Shown here in pieces: positions 5,401-9,351 of a DNA stretch of 9,351 nucleotides. This DNA comes from Helicobacter sp. GTDB lineage: Bacteria; Campylobacterota; Campylobacteria; Campylobacterales; Helicobacteraceae. The notes beneath the pieces are model-generated. The model was not told the DNA's origin and did not search any database. It worked only from the letters and a program-made list of their open reading frames with translations. The number at the start of each line of letters is the position of its first letter. The first letter of the stretch is position 1. The translations under genes were made by a program, and so were the position numbers. The stretch is from positions 1 to 9,351 of the forward strand of contig JARIAP010000144.1 of the NCBI GenBank assembly GCA_029257755.1. Reading direction: 5' to 3'.

Positions 5401-7653
5401 CTATACAATATTTTTACACTCTATGCATACTTTTGTATTTTCCTTTGTTTTATGCTCACATAACATCCCATTGCATTTTGGACATTTTTCATTTGTCGGT
5501 TTATAATTAACTAAAAAATTACATTTTGGATAATTAGAACAACCATAAAAACTTCCTCTCTTTGAATTTCTAATAACCATTTCACCACCACATTTAGGAC
5601 ATAATACATCTATTTTTTGTGGTTTTTCAAGTGATCTTGTATTTTTGCATTCTGGATATCCACTACATGCAAGAAATTTGCCTCTTTTGCTAAATTTTAT
5701 TTGCATAGGACGACCGCATTTCTCACATACCTCATCGCTATTTTCTACTTCCTCTTTATCTTTTTTTATATATTTACATTTAGGATAATTAGAACATGCT
5801 ATAAACTCACCATACCTACCATTACGAAATACAAGCTCATTCCCACATTCTGGGCATTTTTCTCCTGTTGGCTTTGTTGTCTTTAGTGATTTAATTTGTG
5901 TTTTACCTATATTTACTTTTTCAATAAATGGTTCATAAAAATCCCATAAAACTTTTTCCCATTCAACCTTATGTTCAGCTATATCATCAAGTTTTGTTTC
6001 CAAAGATGCACTAAACCCACTATCTACTATTTCATTAAAATTTGATTCTAACATTTCAATAACATTAAAAGCAATGTCTTGCACTATTAATTGCTTTTTT
6101 TCTAATACAACATATTGCCTATCAATTAATAATCTAATTGTTGGTGCATATGTGCTTGGACGACCTATACCTAATCCTTCTAATGTTTTTATAAGTCCTG
6201 CTTCAGAATAATGCGGTGGTGGTTCGGTAGTTTTTTTAATACTATCAATACTAGAAAAAATAATTTCTTGCTCTTGCTTAAAATCAGGCAAAAGTCTATC
6301 TTTATCTGCATCTCCTAATATTTTATAAAATCCATCAAAAATAAGTTTTCTACCTGTAATTTTAAAATCTGCATCCTTGCTTTTTACATTTACATTAACA
6401 CTTTCAAAAATTGCATCTTTCATTTGAGATGCTATAAATCTATTAAATATTAGTGTATATAGTTTTAATTCATCATTGCTTAAATAAGTAGTAGCAATTG
6501 CAGGTGTAAAAGATAAATTTGTAGGGCGTATTGCTTCATGTGCTTCTTGTGCCCCTTTTTGTTGTGCTGTATATATTTTTGCTTTGTTTGGTAGATAATT
6601 TTTACCAAAATTTAAATCAATAAAGTTTCTAGCACTATCTAATGCTTCATTTGCAATATTTAAGCTATCTGTTCTCATATAAGTTATTACACCTGCTAAA
6701 CCTTGATTTGTTTTTACACCTTCATATAATTTTTGTGCTACACTCATTGTTTTAGTCGGTGAAAAACCAAGTAAATTAGAACTTGTTTGTTGTAATGTTG
6801 AAGTCATAAAAGGTGGTGGTGATTTTGTAATTCTTTCTTTTTTCTGTATTGAATCCACTTTAAATTTATCTTGTTTTAGTTGTTCTAATATACATTTAAC
6901 TTCATCTTCATCTTGCAAACTAAGTTTTTCAATCTTTTTATCTTGAAACTTTACTAAATCAAATATTAATTTATTGTCTTTGTTATTTTCATCATTTATT
7001 TTTCCTTCAATTAAAAAATAATCTTGCGGATTAAATGCCCTAATCTCTTTTTCTCTATCTACAAGTATTTTTAAAGCACTTGATTGAACTCTACCAGCAC
7101 TTAATCCTTTGCTAATTTTTTGTGATAATAAACCGCTAAGCTTAAATCCTACAATTCTATCAAGCAATCTTCTTGCTTGTTGTGCATTAACCCTATTCAT
7201 ATCTATAATTCTTGGATTCTCAAGAGAATTAGTTATGGCAGTTTTTGTTATCTCATGAAAAACAATTCTTGGAAAGTTTTTAATATCACCTTTTAATGCC
7301 TCTACTATATGGAATCCTATGGCTTCACCTTCTCTATCCTCATCAGTAGCTATATAAGTAACTTTAGAATCTTTATGCAATTTCTCTATATCTTTCATTA
7401 ATTGTAAATGATCCTTTGATATATCATAGGTTGGATTAAAGCGTCCATCTTTAATAGTTATACCAAATTTATTTTTTGGTAAATCTCTAATATGCCCTTT
7501 TGATGCTATTACTTCATAATTTTTACCTAAAAAATTTTTAATAGTTTTTGCTTTTGCAGGTGATTCAACAATTATTAGATTCTTAGAATATTTTGCATTT
7601 TTTGATTTTTTATTAATCGAATCTGTTGTTTTACTTTCTGTTGCTTTAGCCAT
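5401..7653 (-). CDS. topA: DNA topoisomerase I (type IA)
   Basis: This 750-aa enzyme relaxes negative supercoils by cutting and passing one DNA strand. The Toprim domain spans about 24-135, with NLIIVESPAKAKT (Glu30) and the metal-binding TDEDREGE (103-110). The active-site tyrosine is Tyr325 in GVITYMRTDS, which forms the 5'-phosphotyrosine link. IGRPSTYAPTI (496-506) is another family hallmark. The C-terminus carries four zinc-ribbon-like repeats with Cys pairs at 600/603 and 620/626, 643/646 and 663/669, 685/688 and 705/711, and a shorter, irregular last one at 724/727 and 743/746. Length matches Helicobacter TopA (about 740 aa). ATG at 7653 has AAGGA 5 bases upstream. Residues 1-23 are a polar, Lys/Ser-rich leader before the first beta strand. 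It is divergent from rodA and lies 81 bases ahead of the ybaB cluster. Confidence 0.98.
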   Translation of the reverse strand: MAKATESKTTDSINKKSKNAKYSKNLIIVESPAKAKTIKNFLGKNYEVIASKGHIRDLPKNKFGITIKDGRFNPTYDISKDHLQLMKDIEKLHKDSKVTYIATDEDREGEAIGFHIVEALKGDIKNFPRIVFHEITKTAITNSLENPRIIDMNRVNAQQARRLLDRIVGFKLSGLLSQKISKGLSAGRVQSSALKILVDREKEIRAFNPQDYFLIEGKINDENNKDNKLIFDLVKFQDKKIEKLSLQDEDEVKCILEQLKQDKFKVDSIQKKERITKSPPPFMTSTLQQTSSNLLGFSPTKTMSVAQKLYEGVKTNQGLAGVITYMRTDSLNIANEALDSARNFIDLNFGKNYLPNKAKIYTAQQKGAQEAHEAIRPTNLSFTPAIATTYLSNDELKLYTLIFNRFIASQMKDAIFESVNVNVKSKDADFKITGRKLIFDGFYKILGDADKDRLLPDFKQEQEIIFSSIDSIKKTTEPPPHYSEAGLIKTLEGLGIGRPSTYAPTIRLLIDRQYVVLEKKQLIVQDIAFNVIEMLESNFNEIVDSGFSASLETKLDDIAEHKVEWEKVLWDFYEPFIEKVNIGKTQIKSLKTTKPTGEKCPECGNELVFRNGRYGEFIACSNYPKCKYIKKDKEEVENSDEVCEKCGRPMQIKFSKRGKFLACSGYPECKNTRSLEKPQKIDVLCPKCGGEMVIRNSKRGSFYGCSNYPKCNFLVNYKPTNEKCPKCNGMLCEHKTKENTKVCIECKNIV

Positions 7654-7695
7654 ACTTATCCTTAAATATATATTTTATTTTTATTAAAATCTACT

Positions 7696-7704
7696 ATTTT
7701 AGCA
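7696..7704 (-). promoter_or_regulatory. Extended -10 element of topA
   Basis: The minus strand reads TGCTAAAAT, an extended -10 (TGn plus TAAAAT), 43 bases before the topA ATG. The predicted start near 7690 leaves a leader of about 37 bases. The surrounding core TATGCTAAAATAG is almost identical to the one ahead of the ybaB cluster. Confidence 0.5.
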
Positions 7705-7744
7705 TATATTTCAAATGAGTGCAAAAAAAATCAATATTTTTTAC

Positions 7745-7750
7745 TATAAT
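7745..7750 (+). promoter_or_regulatory. -10 element of rodA
   Basis: A perfect TATAAT lies 29 bases before the rodA ATG. The expected transcript start is near 7757, leaving a leader of just over 20 bases that includes the GGAG ribosome site. A run of eight A (7723-7730) lies 14 bases upstream and may act as an AT-rich -35 substitute. Confidence 0.6.
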
Positions 7751-7779
7751 ACACAATATTAATTTTTGGAGATATAGTA

Positions 7780-8922
7780 ATGTTATTTGGTTCTCGTATT
7801 ACTACACATTTTGATTATGTTTTAATACTACTTATTTTGCCATTAATTTTCACAAGTCTATATCTTTTAAATGAGACTTCACAAACACTTTTAATTAGAC
7901 AATCAAGTTATGCTTTTTTGGGAATTTTTGTATTTTTTTTTATATTTTTTATACCATTTAGATACCTTTATAAAAGTGTTACAATTTTTTATTTTATATG
8001 TATTTTACTTTTACTTGCAGTAGAATTTATAGGGACAACAAAATTAGGAGCACAAAGATGGATAAATATTGGTAGCTTTTCTTTGCAACCTAGTGAACCT
8101 GTAAAGATAGCAGTAATATTATTTCTAGCACATTATGTGCAAAATAATCCTCCACCAAAAGGCGGATATGATTGGATAGAATTTTTAAAGATTAGTTTCT
8201 TTATTTTAATGCCTTTTTTACTTATATTAATAGAACCAGATTTAGGAAGTGCTATAATAATTTTGGCTATGGGCTATGGAATGTTATTTATTATTGGTGT
8301 AAATAAAAAAATTTGGATTACTTGCATTGTTGTAGCATTATTATTTTCCCCAATTGCATTTAAGTTTGTTTTAAAACCATATCAAGTTGATAGAATCATG
8401 AAGCTTATAAGTGGAAATACAAGCTCACAAGTTCAACAAAGCCTAATAGCAATTGGTAGCGGTGGATTTAATGGCAAATCTTATGAAGATGCAACACAAG
8501 CAAATCTTAAATTTTTACCAGTAGCAACAAGCGATTTTATTTTTGCACACTTTGCAGAACGCTTTGGATTTATTGGTTCATGTGCCTTGATATTATTATA
8601 TATGTTTATAGTGTTGCATTTACTTTCTTTTTGCTTTTTAGATTCACAAGATTATTTTCTTAAGGTGATTGCTAGTTGCCTTGCAATATTATTTTTTGTT
8701 TATACTACCGTTAATATAGCTATGACTATAGAGTTAGCCCCTGTAGTTGGTATCCCATTACCATTATTTAGCTATGGTGGTAGTAGTTTTATAACATTTA
8801 TAATACTAATTGCAATGTTTGAAAATGCAACTACTTTTAGATTTAGTTTTAATAACTTTAAAGAAGGCACAAGCCCATTAGGACAATTTATGAATATTCA
8901 AAGCTTTAAATCAAAATATTAA
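7780..8922 (+). CDS. rodA: RodA, SEDS-family peptidoglycan polymerase
   Basis: This 380-aa integral membrane protein polymerises lipid II into glycan strands during side-wall growth, working with a class B penicillin-binding protein (PBP2) and the MreB system. Hydrophobic segments spread over the whole length fit the roughly ten-helix SEDS fold. Hallmarks are RWINIGSFSLQPSEPVKIA (93-111), IEPDLGSA (151-158), QSLIAIGSGGFNGKS (220-234), and SDFIFAHFAERFGFIG (251-266), where Asp252 matches the catalytic aspartate of RodA/FtsW. VVGIPLPLFSYGGSS (322-336) is also typical. The LKFLPVATSDF context and length fit RodA better than FtsW. ATG at 7780 has GGAG 8 bases upstream. A run of nine T (7933-7941) within the second membrane segment is a possible slippage site but leaves the frame intact here. 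The LptF/G-type gene follows 68 bases downstream on the same strand. Confidence 0.94.
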   Translation: MLFGSRITTHFDYVLILLILPLIFTSLYLLNETSQTLLIRQSSYAFLGIFVFFFIFFIPFRYLYKSVTIFYFICILLLLAVEFIGTTKLGAQRWINIGSFSLQPSEPVKIAVILFLAHYVQNNPPPKGGYDWIEFLKISFFILMPFLLILIEPDLGSAIIILAMGYGMLFIIGVNKKIWITCIVVALLFSPIAFKFVLKPYQVDRIMKLISGNTSSQVQQSLIAIGSGGFNGKSYEDATQANLKFLPVATSDFIFAHFAERFGFIGSCALILLYMFIVLHLLSFCFLDSQDYFLKVIASCLAILFFVYTTVNIAMTIELAPVVGIPLPLFSYGGSSFITFIILIAMFENATTFRFSFNNFKEGTSPLGQFMNIQSFKSKY

Positions 8923-8933
8923 AAGAAATAATT

Positions 8934-8981
8934 ATGAATATATTATTTTATAAACTTATAGAATCACGATTAAATAAATAA
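8934..8981 (+). CDS. Possible 15-codon leader ORF between rodA and the permease gene
   Basis: An ATG at 8934 opens 15 codons (MNILFYKLIESRLNK) ending in a TAA at 8979-8981 that overlaps the TAAGG ribosome site of the next gene. Its own ribosome site is weak (AAAGAA). It could couple translation of the permease gene to ribosomes leaving rodA, or be a chance ORF in AT-rich DNA. Confidence 0.2.
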   Translation: MNILFYKLIESRLNK

Positions 8982-8990
8982 GGTTAATAT

Positions 8991-9351
8991 ATGTTTTTTT
9001 GGTTTGTTGCAGTTAGGTATATAAAACCTATGCTAGTTATTTTATTTGGGCTAGAATTCTTTTTTGTTTGTGTTGATAGTTTGCAATATTTTGATGTTTT
9101 ATCTACTTCTGCAAATCGTGCTATTTGGTTTTTCTTATTTAATTGCATGTATGCTCTTAATTATGTTTTACCGCTTTCTTTATTGCTTGGTTTAATTGTA
9201 TTTTATATTAGTCTTATTAAAAGCAATCAATATGTTGCTTTGTTGTCTCTTGGATATTCAAAAAAGCAGATTTTATTCCCACCTTTTATAATAATTAATA
9301 TAATAATATGTTTTTATGTAGCTATTAATGCAACAGATATTGTATATGCAC
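8991..9351 (+). CDS. LptF/LptG-family (YjgP/YjgQ) permease, N-terminal part
   Basis: The first 120 codons of an inner-membrane permease are present; the gene runs off the right edge. LptF and LptG pair with the ATPase LptB to pull lipopolysaccharide (here probably lipooligosaccharide) from the inner membrane onto the Lpt bridge. The N-terminus RYIKPMLVILFGLEFFFVC (about 9-27) fits the first membrane helix. A second hydrophobic stretch (YVLPLSLLLGLIVFYISLI, about 62-80) is followed by the conserved ALLSLGYSKKQILFPP (88-103), matching the family's A-L-R-x-x-G-x-S signature. A third hydrophobic segment follows. ATG at 8991 has TAAGG 7 bases upstream. The N-terminus alone does not let me decide between LptF and LptG. 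It is probably cotranscribed with rodA. Confidence 0.8.
   Translation, partial: MFFWFVAVRYIKPMLVILFGLEFFFVCVDSLQYFDVLSTSANRAIWFFLFNCMYALNYVLPLSLLLGLIVFYISLIKSNQYVALLSLGYSKKQILFPPFIIINIIICFYVAINATDIVYA

Noticed and set aside
5701..5886. Plus-strand 61-codon open frame with hydrophobic residues
   Set aside because: It is antisense to the zinc-ribbon part of topA. Its Phe/Ile-rich look comes from the complement of Lys/Asn codons, and no start signal is present.

Overview
The window is very AT-rich and carries only chromosomal-type genes. The histidine kinase looks like FlgS, the cytoplasmic kinase of the flagellar sigma-54 cascade. TopA, RodA and YbaB have lengths and motifs like their Helicobacter/Campylobacter versions. 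Lys, Asn, Ile and Phe codons dominate. A Helicobacter or close relative in the Campylobacterota is the best guess. This rests on remembered family features, not a database search. I see no tRNA, rRNA, CRISPR array, insertion sequence or integrase.

Layout, left to right. On the minus strand, positions 4-1689 hold a divergent N6-adenine DNA methyltransferase fused to a single type I specificity (HsdS-like) target-recognition domain. It starts at TTG behind a strong Shine-Dalgarno and ends 3 bases from the window edge, so any partner nuclease gene would lie outside. A 237-base AT-rich gap follows (1690-1926), holding its likely promoter and a 20-base inverted repeat. Next comes a minus-strand cluster, read from 5319 down to 1927: a 71-aa unknown protein, a YbaB/EbfC nucleoid-associated protein, an exported protein with two PDZ-like modules, and FlgS. 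The gaps are 1, 15 and 44 bases, so the first three are very likely one operon. flgS is either its last gene or also has its own promoter in the 44-base gap. Upstream of the cluster, still on minus, is topA (5401-7653), with four C-terminal zinc-ribbon-like repeats.

The strand switches at 7654-7779, a divergent promoter region. On plus are rodA (7780-8922), the SEDS peptidoglycan polymerase of cell elongation, and the first 120 codons of an LptF/LptG-family lipopolysaccharide-export permease, cut by the right edge. The plus-strand pair is about envelope growth. The minus cluster mixes chromosome organisation (topA, ybaB), an exported protein of unknown role and the flagellar regulatory kinase.

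Most of the window is housekeeping. The points most worth a second look are the methyltransferase-specificity fusion, whose catalytic motif reads NPPI where an aromatic residue is expected; the palindrome upstream of it; the uncharacterised PDZ protein and the small ORF in the ybaB-flgS cluster; and the near-identical extended -10 elements in front of topA and the ybaB operon. I found no convincing wholly new multi-gene system.
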